Assembly: GCA_047601745.1 (NCBI GenBank) | Contig: JASGIS010000001.1 | Span: forward strand, 2,108,001 to 2,172,000 | DNA: 64,000 bases | From: JAKPAM01 sp047601745 | GTDB lineage: Bacteria > Pseudomonadota > Gammaproteobacteria > Burkholderiales > Burkholderiaceae_E | Direction: 5' to 3' | Shown here: positions 17,695-27,895 of the stretch, piece after piece | Numbering within the stretch: the stretch's first letter is position 1 | Layout of the letters: each line of letters begins with the position of its first letter | The notes under the pieces: model-generated | What the model was told of the DNA's origin: nothing | Database searches by the model: none | The model's input: only the letters and a program-made list of their open reading frames with translations | Position numbers and translations under genes: made by a program

Positions 17695-19970
17695 GGCTTG
17701 GCCAGCAGCACGGCGCGCGAATCGTCGGGCACCGCACCGATGTCGCCCGATGCGAACACGACGGCGATCGTCGGTTGCAGGTCACGCGCCAGACGCGCCA
17801 GTTCGAGCCCGCCGACTTCCGGCAGATTGATGTCCGTCAGCAGCACGTCGGCCGGCGCTTCGCGCAGCATCGCCAGCGCGTCGCGGGCGTCGGCGGCCGA
17901 GCGCAGCCGGTATCCGGCATCGTCGAGCATGGCGGCGGTGCTGATCCGGATCAATTCGTCATCCTCGACGACCAGCACTCGCGCGCCCGGCATCGCGGCG
18001 GCCGGCAGCGGCGCCGGTGCCGGCGCAGACGGGCGTGCGGGGGCTGACGCCGACGTCGCGCCGGACGTTCGGGCCGTCGGCGGCGCGGCCGGCTCGGGCA
18101 GGGGCCGCGTGGGCGGGGGCTGCTGTATGGTCGAGGACTGCGTGGGCGAGAGCTGCGTGGGCGGCGTCTGCCGTGCCGTCGTCGCGATGCCCAGCACGCG
18201 CCGCACCCTGCGCGCCAGCGCTTCGCGCGAGTAGGGTTTGGACAGCAGCTCGATGCCCGGATCGAGCCGGCCGCCGTGCACGATCGAGTTTTCGGTATAG
18301 CCGGACGTGAACAGCACCGGCAGTCCCGGGATCCGTTCGCGCGCCTTGCGCGCCAGCTCCGGACTCTTGAGCGGACCGGGCATCACGACGTCGGTGAACA
18401 GCAGGTCGATCGGCTCGCCGCTTTCGATCACCTGCAGCGCCTGCGTCGCATCCTGCGATTCGAGCACGCGGTAACCGAGGTCCGACAGCATGTCGACGGC
18501 GATCGCCCGCACTTCGTCGTCGTCCTCGACGACCAGCAGGGTTTCGCTGCCGCCGCGCACCGGGCCGCTCTCGCCCGGGGACGCGAGCTCCTCGTCCTGC
18601 AGCGCGCGCGGCAGGTACAACTGGATCGTCGTGCCCGCGCCGGGTTCGGAACGGATCCTGACGTGGCCGCCCGATTGCTTGACGAAGCCGTAGACCATCG
18701 ACAGGCCCAGCCCCGATCCCTGGCCCTCGCGCTTGGTCGTGAAGAATGGATCGAACGCCCGCGCGATCACGTCCGGCGTCATGCCGCAGCCGGTATCGGT
18801 GACGGCCAGCTCCACGTAGGGGCCGGCCGTCACGTCGTCGTGCGCCGCGGCATAAGCGTCGTCCAGATGCGTGTTGCGGACCTCGATCGTCAGCCTGCCG
18901 CTGCCCTGCATCGCGTCGCGCGCATTGATCGCCAGGTTCAGCAGCGCGCTCTCGACCTGAACCGGGTCGATGAACGTGTTCCACAGCCCGTCCGCGCAGA
19001 TCGTGCTGACCTCGATGCCGGTGCCGATCGCCCGCCGCAGCATGTCGTCCATGCCCTGCACGAGCCGGGTCACGTTGACGACTTTCGGTTCGAGCGCCTG
19101 GCGCCGGCCGAAGGCCAGCAGTTGCGACGCCAGCCTCGCACCGCGCGCGACGCCGGCCATCGCGTTGGTCACGCGGCGCTCGGCGCGCTCGTTGCCGGCG
19201 ATCTCCTTGGCCAGCAACTGCAGGTTGCTGACCACGACCTGCAGCAGGTTGTTGAAGTCGTGCGCGATGCCGCCGGTCAGCTTGCCGACCGCTTCCATCT
19301 TCTGCGCCTGCACGAGCTTGGCCTCGGCCGCGCGGCGGTGGTCGATCTCGGCGATCACGCGTGCTTCGAGCGTTTCGTTCAACTGGCGGAGCTGGTCCTC
19401 GGCGCGTTCGCGGTGGCGGATCTGCCGGGCCAGTTCGCGCTCGGCCCGCACCCTCTGCGTGTTGTCGATCACCGTGCACATCACGCCGCCGACCCGCCCG
19501 TCGGCCTCGTAGACCGGCGTGTAGTACAGGTCGAACACGACTTCCTCGGGCTCGCCGGTGCGGGTGACGATCATCGGCCGGTCGCGATGCGAGACCGGCT
19601 CGCCGCGGAACCCCGCTTCGAGGACCGAGCGGTTCCAGTCCCAGATTTCGGGCCAGGCCTCCTGCGACGTGCATCCCAGCGTCGACGGGTGGCGCGGCCC
19701 GGCGATCACCGCGTAGGCGTCGTTGTAGATCAGGCGCGCATCGTGTCCCCACATCAATACCTTGGGTATCGGCGAGTTGACGATGTTGTTGACCGTGCTG
19801 CACAGCATCGGCGTCCAGTCGCCGATCGCACCGACCGGCGTCCGATGCCATGGAAATCGCCGGATCAGCTCGCCGCATTCGCCGCCGCCGATCGGCCCGG
19901 TCGGCGGGGCCGCGGGCGTTTCGGTGGTGGCAGACGGCGGCCCGGCGCGGTGAGGAATGGCGTCGGACAT
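17631..19970 (-). CDS. Hybrid sensor histidine kinase with two receiver domains
   Basis: 779 residues, no membrane segment, so cytoplasmic. Order: PAS-like sensor (about 40-180), coiled coil, HisKA with H-box GGIAHDFNNLLQ near residue 220, ATPase domain (NLAINARDAM N-box, DTGCGM, GSGLGLSMVYG), then a receiver at about 470-590 (VVEDDDEVRAI, FTDVVMPGP, SKPYS). A Pro/Thr/Gln/Ser/Ala-rich linker follows, then a second receiver (VVEDDELIRI, LLTDINLPEVGG, AKPYD). Both receivers keep the phospho-accepting Asp. No output domain is present, so phosphotransfer to another regulator is expected. The nitroreductase gene ends 16 bp upstream on the same strand. The tail overlaps the GGDEF-EAL gene. Confidence 0.9.
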   Translation of the reverse strand: MSDAIPHRAGPPSATTETPAAPPTGPIGGGECGELIRRFPWHRTPVGAIGDWTPMLCSTVNNIVNSPIPKVLMWGHDARLIYNDAYAVIAGPRHPSTLGCTSQEAWPEIWDWNRSVLEAGFRGEPVSHRDRPMIVTRTGEPEEVVFDLYYTPVYEADGRVGGVMCTVIDNTQRVRAERELARQIRHRERAEDQLRQLNETLEARVIAEIDHRRAAEAKLVQAQKMEAVGKLTGGIAHDFNNLLQVVVSNLQLLAKEIAGNERAERRVTNAMAGVARGARLASQLLAFGRRQALEPKVVNVTRLVQGMDDMLRRAIGTGIEVSTICADGLWNTFIDPVQVESALLNLAINARDAMQGSGRLTIEVRNTHLDDAYAAAHDDVTAGPYVELAVTDTGCGMTPDVIARAFDPFFTTKREGQGSGLGLSMVYGFVKQSGGHVRIRSEPGAGTTIQLYLPRALQDEELASPGESGPVRGGSETLLVVEDDDEVRAIAVDMLSDLGYRVLESQDATQALQVIESGEPIDLLFTDVVMPGPLKSPELARKARERIPGLPVLFTSGYTENSIVHGGRLDPGIELLSKPYSREALARRVRRVLGIATTARQTPPTQLSPTQSSTIQQPPPTRPLPEPAAPPTARTSGATSASAPARPSAPAPAPLPAAAMPGARVLVVEDDELIRISTAAMLDDAGYRLRSAADARDALAMLREAPADVLLTDINLPEVGGLELARLARDLQPTIAVVFASGDIGAVPDDSRAVLLAKPYDADELLRAVRAAMSDRPAD

Positions 19971-19986
19971 CGGTCGGGTCGTCCGT

Positions 19987-20658
19987 TCAATAACCGGCGA
20001 TTCGCACGTATTCGTCGAACGGCGCGCGCTCGGTGCGCAGCGTGTTGATCGGGTGTCCGTCGTCGGCGTGGCCGATCGCCATGCCGGCGAACAGCATCAG
20101 CTCGGGCGGTATGCCGACGAAGCCGGCGACCGTCTCGTGCCAACGCGCCCACGCCTCTTGCGCGCAGGTATGCAGGCCGTGCTCGCGCGCCAGCAGCATG
20201 ATCGATTGCATGTACATGCCCAGGTCGGCCCATTGGCCCGGCTGCATCGACCGGTCGATCGCGAAGAACATCGCGACCGGCGCGCCGAAGAACTGGTAAT
20301 TCTTGGCCAGTTGCGCGAGCCGGGCCGGCTTGTTGTCGCGGCCGATCGAGATCGTCGCGTACAGGTCCTCGCCGCACTTGAAGCGGCGCGAACGGTACGG
20401 CTCTTTCAGCTCGGGCGGGTAGATATGGTATTCGGTCGGTTCGCCGCCGGGCTGCTCGGCCAGCCGTCGCTGCACGAGCGCCTTGAACTCGGCCAGTCGC
20501 GCGCCGGTCAGCACCCAGACATGCCACGGTTGCAGGTTGCCGCCGGACGGCGAGCGCGCGGCGCCCTGCAGGATCGCGCGGATCGTCGCTTCGGGCACGG
20601 GTTTGTCGAGGAACGCGCGCACCGAGATGCGCGAGGCCAGGGCTTCGGAGACTTTCAC
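19987..20658 (-). CDS. Nitroreductase family flavoprotein
   Basis: 223 residues. The nitroreductase pattern runs throughout: MKVSEALASRISVRAFLDKPVPEATIRAI-type N-terminus (FMN-binding RxSxRxF), RSPSGGNLQPWHVWVLTG, GQWADLGMYMQSIMLLAREHGLHTCAQEAWA and GMAIGHADDGHPINTLRTER. It would reduce nitro compounds, quinones or enones with NAD(P)H and FMN in the cytoplasm. GTG 20658 has AGAGG eight bases upstream and gives the usual family length. An ATG 17 codons upstream has no ribosome site. It lies downstream of the SDR/enoyl-CoA hydratase pair and just before the hybrid kinase. Confidence 0.85.
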   Translation of the reverse strand: MKVSEALASRISVRAFLDKPVPEATIRAILQGAARSPSGGNLQPWHVWVLTGARLAEFKALVQRRLAEQPGGEPTEYHIYPPELKEPYRSRRFKCGEDLYATISIGRDNKPARLAQLAKNYQFFGAPVAMFFAIDRSMQPGQWADLGMYMQSIMLLAREHGLHTCAQEAWARWHETVAGFVGIPPELMLFAGMAIGHADDGHPINTLRTERAPFDEYVRIAGY

Positions 20659-20842
20659 GTCGGCGACCTCTGAACGCTGGGGGTTGGGATGCGGAAACGG
20701 ATGCCGCAAGGGGAAACGGATGCCGCAAGGATACGCGACCGCCGGCTGCGGCCGCGATGGCGGGACGCGATCTTCGCGTCAGCAGGCGCCGGACGCCGGG
20801 CGCGGCGCGGGTAAGGCGGCGCCGCGGCGGGCGGGCGGGCGC

Positions 20843-21631
20843 TCAGACGCCGCCGTTCAGGTTGATCTTCTGCCCGTTGACGTAGAACGCCTGGTCGGAG
20901 ACGAGGAACGCGACGACGTCGGCGACGTCCTGCGGTGAACCGACGCGGCCGAACGGCGCTTTGGCGTCCAACTCGTGGATGTCGCGGACGCCCCAGCGCG
21001 CCTTGGACAGGCGCTCGCCCATCTCGGTCGCCGTCAGGCCGGGCGCGACGATGTTGGTGCGGATGCCGTGGGCGTGCTCCTCGCGGGCCAGCGTCAACGC
21101 CAGCGCCTCGGCGGCAGCCTTGCCCATCGAGTACGGCGCGCCGTTGGCCGCCGGCTGCAGCGTCGCGACGCTGGAAACGATGATGATGTGGCCGCGTCCG
21201 CGCTGGCGCATGTGCGGGATCGCCAGCCGGGCCAGGTAGTGCGGCGCGAACGCGTGCACGCGCAGCACGCGTTCGAGTTCGCGCGGATCGGTGTCGGCGA
21301 CCTTCTGGCCGCGGCTGGCGATGCCCGCGTTGCTGACCAGGATGTCGAGTCCGCCGAAATCGCGCACGATCGCGTCGATCATCGCCGCGTCGGCCTCGAC
21401 GTCTTCGACCGCGGCCGAATACGTGCGGGCCTTGCGGCCCTTCGCGCGGATCGCCTCGGCGACCTCCTCGGCGGCGTCCTGGTTGCGGTGGTAGTTGATC
21501 GCCACGTCGATGCCGGCGTCGGCCAGCGTCAGCGCGATCTGGCGGCCGATGCCGCGGCTGGCGCCGGTGACCAGGGCGACGCGCGGCGAGGCGGGCGCGC
21601 CGCCCGGTGTCGTGGAAGCAGGGGAAGTCAT
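20843..21631 (-). CDS. Short-chain dehydrogenase/reductase
   Basis: 262 residues of the classical SDR type: cofactor motif VTGASRGIGRQIA, NAG in LVSNAGIASRG, catalytic Ser in IIIVSSVA and YxxxK in PYSMGKAAAE, and NIVAPGLTATEM after it. The sequence after the first beta strand (INYHRNQDAAEEV) has an Asn/Tyr pattern common in NADP(H) users, and the C-terminal DQAFYVNGQKINLNGGV is usual. Probably an NADP-dependent 3-oxoacyl or related carbonyl reductase; the substrate is unknown. GAGGAGA precedes the ATG. It sits 24 bp after the enoyl-CoA hydratase gene, so the two form an operon. Confidence 0.88.
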   Translation of the reverse strand: MTSPASTTPGGAPASPRVALVTGASRGIGRQIALTLADAGIDVAINYHRNQDAAEEVAEAIRAKGRKARTYSAAVEDVEADAAMIDAIVRDFGGLDILVSNAGIASRGQKVADTDPRELERVLRVHAFAPHYLARLAIPHMRQRGRGHIIIVSSVATLQPAANGAPYSMGKAAAEALALTLAREEHAHGIRTNIVAPGLTATEMGERLSKARWGVRDIHELDAKAPFGRVGSPQDVADVVAFLVSDQAFYVNGQKINLNGGV

Positions 21632-21655
21632 CGGGTCTCCTCGGTGATGGGCGCG

Positions 21656-22459
21656 TCAGCGCGTGTAGTCGGGTTTGCGTTTCTCGAGGAACGCACGCAT
21701 CCCTTCGGCGAGGTCGCCGTTGGCGACCGTCAGCACCTGGTTGCGATCCTCCATCGCGATCGCCGACGGCAGGTCGTTGCCGTCGACGTTCGCCCACAGG
21801 CATTCCTTGGTCAGGCGCAGCCCCAGCGGCGCCGTGGCCAGCATGTCGTCGACCAGCGCCTGGCCCGCGGCCTCGAGCTGCTCGAGCGGCACGACGTCGG
21901 ACACCAGGCCCGTGCGCAGCGCGCGCTGCGCATCGATGAACCGGCCGGTGTAGAGCAGCTCGGCGGCGACCGACGTGCCGACCAGCCGGGGCAGGTGATA
22001 GCTGGCGCCCATCTCGCAGCCGGACAGGCCGATCTTGATGAACGCGGCGTTCATCTTCGTCCCTTCGGCCGCGATCCGTACGTCGCAGCCCAGCGCGATC
22101 GAAAAGCCGCCGCCGGCCGCGTGGCCGTGGATCAGGCCGACGATCGGTTGCGGGCAGCGCCGCATCTTCATCACCAGCCCGCTGAAACGGCGCTGGCTGC
22201 GCATCATCTCGTCGGCCGTGGCGCTGCCGGCGTCCTTGCGGGCGCTCGCGCTGGCCTTGATGTCCAGGCCGGCGCAGAACGCGCGGCCGGCGCCGCGCAG
22301 CACGACGACGCGTACGTCGTAGTCTTGCGCGAGGCTGTCGAAATAAGCGTTTAGTTCGGCCAGCGATTCTTGCGTCAGCGCATTCAGGCTGCCGGGGCGG
22401 TTCATCGTCACCCAGTCGGCCGCGCCGCGCTTCTCGACGATCAGGTGCTGATAGGCCAT
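21656..22459 (-). CDS. Enoyl-CoA hydratase/isomerase family protein
   Basis: 267 residues of the crotonase superfamily. Typical features: NRPGSLNALTQESLAELNAYFDSL, RAFCAGLDIKA (oxyanion-hole segment), IVGLIHGHAAGGGFSIALGCDVRIAAEGTKMNAAFIKIGLSGCEMGASYHLPRLVG, and LTGRFID-like LYTGRFIDAQRALRTGLVSDVV. The second region has SGCEMG where hydratases carry catalytic Glu residues, so activity is plausible, but the exact reaction is unclear. GGAGGAGA lies upstream of ATG 22459. First gene of a probable operon with the SDR. The 167-bp gap to the divergent flavoprotein gene contains TGCTAGCAT on the minus strand, a possible extended -10. Confidence 0.88.
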   Translation of the reverse strand: MAYQHLIVEKRGAADWVTMNRPGSLNALTQESLAELNAYFDSLAQDYDVRVVVLRGAGRAFCAGLDIKASASARKDAGSATADEMMRSQRRFSGLVMKMRRCPQPIVGLIHGHAAGGGFSIALGCDVRIAAEGTKMNAAFIKIGLSGCEMGASYHLPRLVGTSVAAELLYTGRFIDAQRALRTGLVSDVVPLEQLEAAGQALVDDMLATAPLGLRLTKECLWANVDGNDLPSAIAMEDRNQVLTVANGDLAEGMRAFLEKRKPDYTR

Positions 22460-22626
22460 CGTCTCCTCCATCGGGTATTCGTGCTCGTGGGGCCGGATCG
22501 CGCGAAGCGCCGGCACCGCGCCGATGCTAGCAGGGCCTTGCGGCGGCGCCGCTCGTTTCATCAGGGCGAAGTATTAGAATCGCCCGGAACGACGATGAAG
22601 CGACGACGAAGGAGAGCGACGCAATC

Positions 22627-23955
22627 ATGCCGCGAATCGATGAGTGCGACGTGCTGGTCATCGGCGGCGGGCCGGCCGGCTCGACGGTTGCCACGCTGCT
22701 GGCTCGCCAGGGGCGACGGGTCGTGATGCTCGAGAAGGACCGGCATCCGCGTTTCCACATCGGCGAATCGCTGCTGCCCGGCAGCCTCGACCTGCTCGAG
22801 AAGCTGGGCGTGCGCGAGGAGATCGACCGGATCGGCATGGCCAAGTACGGCGTCGAGTTCGTGCCGCCCGACAGCGACGAGCGCAGTTACATCGAGTTCG
22901 CCGAAGGCTGGGATCCGTCGAAGAACCGCGCGTGGCAGGTGCGCCGTTCGGAATTCGACGAGGTGCTGTTCCGCAACGCGGCGCGCAACGGCGCGATCGC
23001 GCTCGAAGGCGCCAAGGTGCGGCAGGTCGATTTCGACGCCGGCGGCGCGATCGTGGCGGCCAGGATGGACGACGGCGCGCAGCGGTCGTGGCGGGCGCGT
23101 TATGTCGTCGACGCCAGCGGGCGCGATACGGTGCTGGCCAACAAATTCCGCTGCAAGCGCAAGAACCCCCGGCACAACAGCACCGCGCTGTACGGGCATT
23201 TTCGCGATGCGCGGCGGCTCGAAGGCCTGCACGAAGGCAGCGTCAGCATCTGCTGGTTCGAGCACGGCTGGTTCTGGTTCATCCCGCTGGCCGACGGCAC
23301 GACCAGCGTCGGCGCCGTCTGCTGGGCGTACTACCTGAAGGCCCGCGACAAGCCGCTGAACGAGTATTTCTTCGACACGATCGCGATGTGTCCCGAACTG
23401 CACGACCGGCTCCGGCACGCGACGCTGGTCGACGACGCCGTGCACGCGACCGGCAATTTCTCGTACGACAGCACGCAGTCGTGCGGCGACCGGCATCTGC
23501 TGGTCGGCGATGCGTTCGCGTTCATCGACCCGATGTTCTCGTCGGGCGTGTTCCTGGCGATGCAGGGCGCGTTCGATGCGGTCGACGTCGTGGCCGCCGC
23601 GCTCGATCGCCCGGCCGGCTACGCGGCCGCCTGCCGGCGCTACGAGCGCAGGATGCGGGTCGGACCGCGCGATTATTCGTGGTTCATCTATCGGGTGACG
23701 AATCCGACGATCCGCGACATGTTCATGAACCCGAAGAACGTGTTCCAGGCCAAGCGCGGGCTGATCGCGCTGCTGGCCGCGGACCTGGACCATGGCCCCG
23801 CCTACCGTCGCTCGCTGTTCATGTTCAAGGTGCTGTACTACGCGATTTCGGTCGTCAACTGGCGCCGCACTTATGCCGGCTGGAAGCGGCGCCGCGCCAA
23901 CATCGAGGACCACGGTCCGCTGCGCGGCGAGACGGTCATGCCGGCGGACCAATGA
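22627..23955 (+). CDS. FAD-dependent oxidoreductase of the flavin-halogenase-like family
   Basis: 442 residues. N-terminal FAD-binding GGGPAGSTVATLLARQGRRVVMLEKDRHPRFHIGESLLPGSLDLLEKLG; a WxWxIP motif (WFWFIPLADG), the hallmark of flavin-dependent halogenases and relatives, near residue 220; and the second FAD motif LLVGDAFAFIDPMFSSGVFLAMQGAFDA. The HIGESLLP pattern resembles phenolic/pyrrole halogenases and their non-halogenating homologues. Whether it chlorinates, hydroxylates or reduces cannot be told; no carrier protein, flavin reductase or polyketide gene is nearby. It is divergent from the enoyl-CoA hydratase operon and convergent with the double nitrilase, whose stop lies four bases away. 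Confidence 0.8.
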   Translation: MPRIDECDVLVIGGGPAGSTVATLLARQGRRVVMLEKDRHPRFHIGESLLPGSLDLLEKLGVREEIDRIGMAKYGVEFVPPDSDERSYIEFAEGWDPSKNRAWQVRRSEFDEVLFRNAARNGAIALEGAKVRQVDFDAGGAIVAARMDDGAQRSWRARYVVDASGRDTVLANKFRCKRKNPRHNSTALYGHFRDARRLEGLHEGSVSICWFEHGWFWFIPLADGTTSVGAVCWAYYLKARDKPLNEYFFDTIAMCPELHDRLRHATLVDDAVHATGNFSYDSTQSCGDRHLLVGDAFAFIDPMFSSGVFLAMQGAFDAVDVVAAALDRPAGYAAACRRYERRMRVGPRDYSWFIYRVTNPTIRDMFMNPKNVFQAKRGLIALLAADLDHGPAYRRSLFMFKVLYYAISVVNWRRTYAGWKRRRANIEDHGPLRGETVMPADQ

Positions 23956-23959
23956 GGCC

Positions 23960-25798
<1,839 letters not shown>

Positions 25799-25841
25799 GA
25801 CGGCGCGTAGCTAAGGCGGCGGACAGGATGTTTCCTGGGAA

Positions 25842-25857
25842 AGCAAATTGCCTGCCA
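25842..25857 (-). promoter_or_regulatory. Sigma54 (RpoN) -24/-12 promoter of the double nitrilase gene
   Basis: On the minus strand TGGCAGGCAATTTGCT matches the sigma54 consensus TGGCACGNNNNTTGCW at all but one defined position, with the invariant GG and GC at the correct spacing. The -12 GC lies 45 bp before the nitrilase ATG. Sigma54 with NtrC drives many nitrogen-scavenging genes, which suits an amide/nitrile hydrolase. An upstream activator site was not identified. Confidence 0.65.
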
Positions 25858-25928
25858 TGCCGTTGGCCGTCGGATCCGGCCATCGCGGCGTGGCGTGGCC
25901 GCGCCGCGCCGCGATTCGCTCCCGCCCG

Positions 25929-26549
25929 TCAGCGCGACAGGATCGCGTCGGCGTTGACGATCGCGCGCGCGATCTCCTCGACCGATACGCGCCGGCTCAT
26001 CGCCTGTTCGCGCAGCAGCCGGTAAGCGTCGTCGTCGGAGACCTGGCGGCTGCGCGCGATGATCGCCTTCGCGTCGCCGATCAGCTTGCCGCTGGCCAGC
26101 CGTTCTTCGAGGCGCGCGATCCGCCGGTTCAGCGCGCGCACCTCGTCCTGGCGCTGGATCGTCATCACCAGCGCCGACAGCACGCCGGTCGAGCGCACCG
26201 GTACCGTGATGACCCACGAGGCGTTCAGCGCCAGCAGCGCATCGAAGACCGTCGGGTTCTCGTAGCCGATGACGCCGATGACGATCGCCGATTCGCAGCC
26301 GCGCAGCCAGTCGTGCGAATCGGTCTGGCGTTCGGGCTGGATCGAGCAGAACACGATGTCGGTGCCTTCGGGCAGCTCGGCCGGCGGCGGCCAGTACGCG
26401 TGCACCTGGCAGCCGATCCGCTGCAACTGCAGCCGCAGCACGCCGCCGTCGGCGTCGTTCGGGTGGATCACGGCGACCCGCCGGCTGCGCAACTGCTTGA
26501 GGAACTCCGGACCGAGCCGCCGGGGCCTGCGCGACGTGTCACGCGCCAT
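25929..26549 (-). CDS. amiR: AmiR-type ANTAR antiterminator
   Basis: 206 residues, close to Pseudomonas AmiR in length and layout. A pseudo-receiver domain (about 20-135: RRVAVIHPNDADGGVLRLQLQRIGCQVHAYWPPP...) lacks a usual phospho-Asp. A coiled coil (MTIRRQ-like VMTIQRQDEVRALNRRIARLEERL) follows, then a C-terminal ANTAR RNA-binding domain (LIGDAKAIIARSRQVSDDDAYRLLREQAMSRRVSVEEIARAIVNA). In the known system AmiR is held inactive by AmiC and, on amide binding, binds leader RNA and prevents termination. The ATG at 26549 lies inside the end of amiC (11-bp overlap). Likely target here: the terminator in the divergent urtA leader. Confidence 0.88.
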   Translation of the reverse strand: MARDTSRRPRRLGPEFLKQLRSRRVAVIHPNDADGGVLRLQLQRIGCQVHAYWPPPAELPEGTDIVFCSIQPERQTDSHDWLRGCESAIVIGVIGYENPTVFDALLALNASWVITVPVRSTGVLSALVMTIQRQDEVRALNRRIARLEERLASGKLIGDAKAIIARSRQVSDDDAYRLLREQAMSRRVSVEEIARAIVNADAILSR

Positions 26550-27729
26550 TACTGCCGTCCATCGGTGTCGGCGTCGGCGGCGCGACCGGCCGGAGCACCT
26601 GCGTCCAGTCGTCCGACTGCAGGCCGGACAGATAAGGATCGGCATCGATGCCGCCGGGCGCTTCGGCGACGATCGTGAACCGGCCCTGCGCGTCGACGCG
26701 CCCGATGCGCGGCGTCAGCCGCGTGTGGTGCGTGACCGGGTCGACGCGCACGCGCCCTTGTGGTGCGTCGATCTCGGCACCAAGCAGGTGCGGCAGCAAC
26801 GCGTCGCGCGCGTCGCTGCCGGCCTGCCGGAACGCTTCGGCGAACAGGTGGACCTGGAAATAAGCGGCCTCCCAGCACATGTTGGGCTCGACGCGATCGC
26901 CGAACAGCCTGGCGAAGCGATCGATCGTCGCCAGGTTCTTCGGCGTCGGCAACGCCTTGAAATAGGGCGCGACCGTGAAGTGTCCGGCGGCGAGCCGGCT
27001 GCCCATCTCCTGTACCTCGGCCTCGGTCGTCGTCAGACTGGCGATCGGCATCGTCGCCGGGTCGAGCCCCGCATCGGCATAAGCCTGGTAGAACATCCGC
27101 GTCGTCCTGCCGACGACGGTCGAGAAGATGAAGTCCGGGCGTTTGTCGCGGATGTCGCGAACGATCGCCGCGAAGTCCTTTTCCTGCGCATCGAGCGGCA
27201 GGTACTTCTCGCCGAGCTTGCGTCCCCCGTTGCGCTGGTGGATCAGGTCGCTCATCGTCCGGTTCGATTCGTACGGAAAGATGTAGTCGCTGCCGACCAT
27301 GTAAACGCGCGCGCCGAAGTTGGCCATCATGTAGTGGGCCAGCGGCAGGTTGTGCTGGTTGGGCGTGCCGCCCGTGTAGATGACGTTCGGCGAGAACTCG
27401 AAACCCTCGTACATCGTCGGATAGAACAGCAGGCGATCGTGTTTCTCGACGATGGGCAGCACGGCCTTGCGCGTGCTCGACATGTAGCACCCGAAGATCA
27501 CGTTGACGCGCTCGACGCGGATCAGCCGCGCCGCCAGCTCCGCATACGCGAGCGGCGTCGACTGCGGATCGAAATGGATCGGCACGAGTTCGCGTCCGTC
27601 GAGGCCGCCCGCGTCGTTGATCTCCCTTATCGCAAAGATCGTGCCAAGAAGCATCGAGGTCTCGACCCGAGCGGTCGAACCCTCGCGCGAGAACAGGACA
27701 CCAACCTTGATCGGATCGGAGTGGGACAC
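26539..27729 (-). CDS. amiC: AmiC-type amide sensor (negative regulator of AmiR)
   Basis: 396 residues of the type I periplasmic-binding fold, with no signal peptide, and clearly AmiC-like along its length: PIKVGVLFSREGSTARVETSMLLG, FGCYMSSTRKAVLPIVEKHDRLLFYPTMYEGFEFSPNVIY, GSDYIFPYESNRTM, VGRTTRMFYQAYADAG, IASLTTTEAEVQEMG and DIDAPQG-like EIDAPQGRVRVDPVTHHTRLTPRIG. In Pseudomonas AmiC binds acetamide in the cytoplasm and releases AmiR. GTG 27729 has GAAGGCGG upstream and gives the family length; ATG 27768 is 13 codons upstream without a ribosome site. It is divergent from urtA, itself a related binding protein. Confidence 0.88.
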   Translation of the reverse strand: MSHSDPIKVGVLFSREGSTARVETSMLLGTIFAIREINDAGGLDGRELVPIHFDPQSTPLAYAELAARLIRVERVNVIFGCYMSSTRKAVLPIVEKHDRLLFYPTMYEGFEFSPNVIYTGGTPNQHNLPLAHYMMANFGARVYMVGSDYIFPYESNRTMSDLIHQRNGGRKLGEKYLPLDAQEKDFAAIVRDIRDKRPDFIFSTVVGRTTRMFYQAYADAGLDPATMPIASLTTTEAEVQEMGSRLAAGHFTVAPYFKALPTPKNLATIDRFARLFGDRVEPNMCWEAAYFQVHLFAEAFRQAGSDARDALLPHLLGAEIDAPQGRVRVDPVTHHTRLTPRIGRVDAQGRFTIVAEAPGGIDADPYLSGLQSDDWTQVLRPVAPPTPTPMDGSNGA

Positions 27730-27782
27730 GGCCGCCTTCGTTGCGTGGACGATCACATTGGCGAGCATGCTAGCAGCTATCG

Positions 27783-27840
27783 CTAAGCGAGTGATCCGAC
27801 GTCGACGAACCGCTTGACCGCGAATCGCCGGCTCGCTTAG
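27783..27840. promoter_or_regulatory. Inverted repeat flanking the urtA promoter
   Basis: CTAAGCGAG (27783-27791) and CTCGCTTAG (27832-27840) form a perfect 9-bp inverted repeat with 40 bp between. The right arm covers the first three bases of the proposed urtA -10, and the -35 lies between the arms. The half-site spacing, about four helical turns centre to centre, would suit a dimer or looping regulator acting on both divergent operons. Function is inferred from position. Confidence 0.4.
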
Positions 27841-27843
27841 TAT
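27814..27843 (+). promoter_or_regulatory. Sigma70-type promoter of the urtA-urease operon
   Basis: TTGACC (27814-27819) and TAGTAT (27838-27843) are separated by 18 bp, giving a predicted start near A27850. The transcript would then run through a GC-rich stem (27852-27860 with 27878-27887, one bulge) and a terminator before urtA. The match is good for -35 (5 of 6) and fair for -10 (4 of 6). Confidence 0.55.
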
Positions 27844-27895
27844 TCGCTCAACGCCCGGCGCCACCAATAGCTGCTGACGCCGGGGCGGGCAACAG

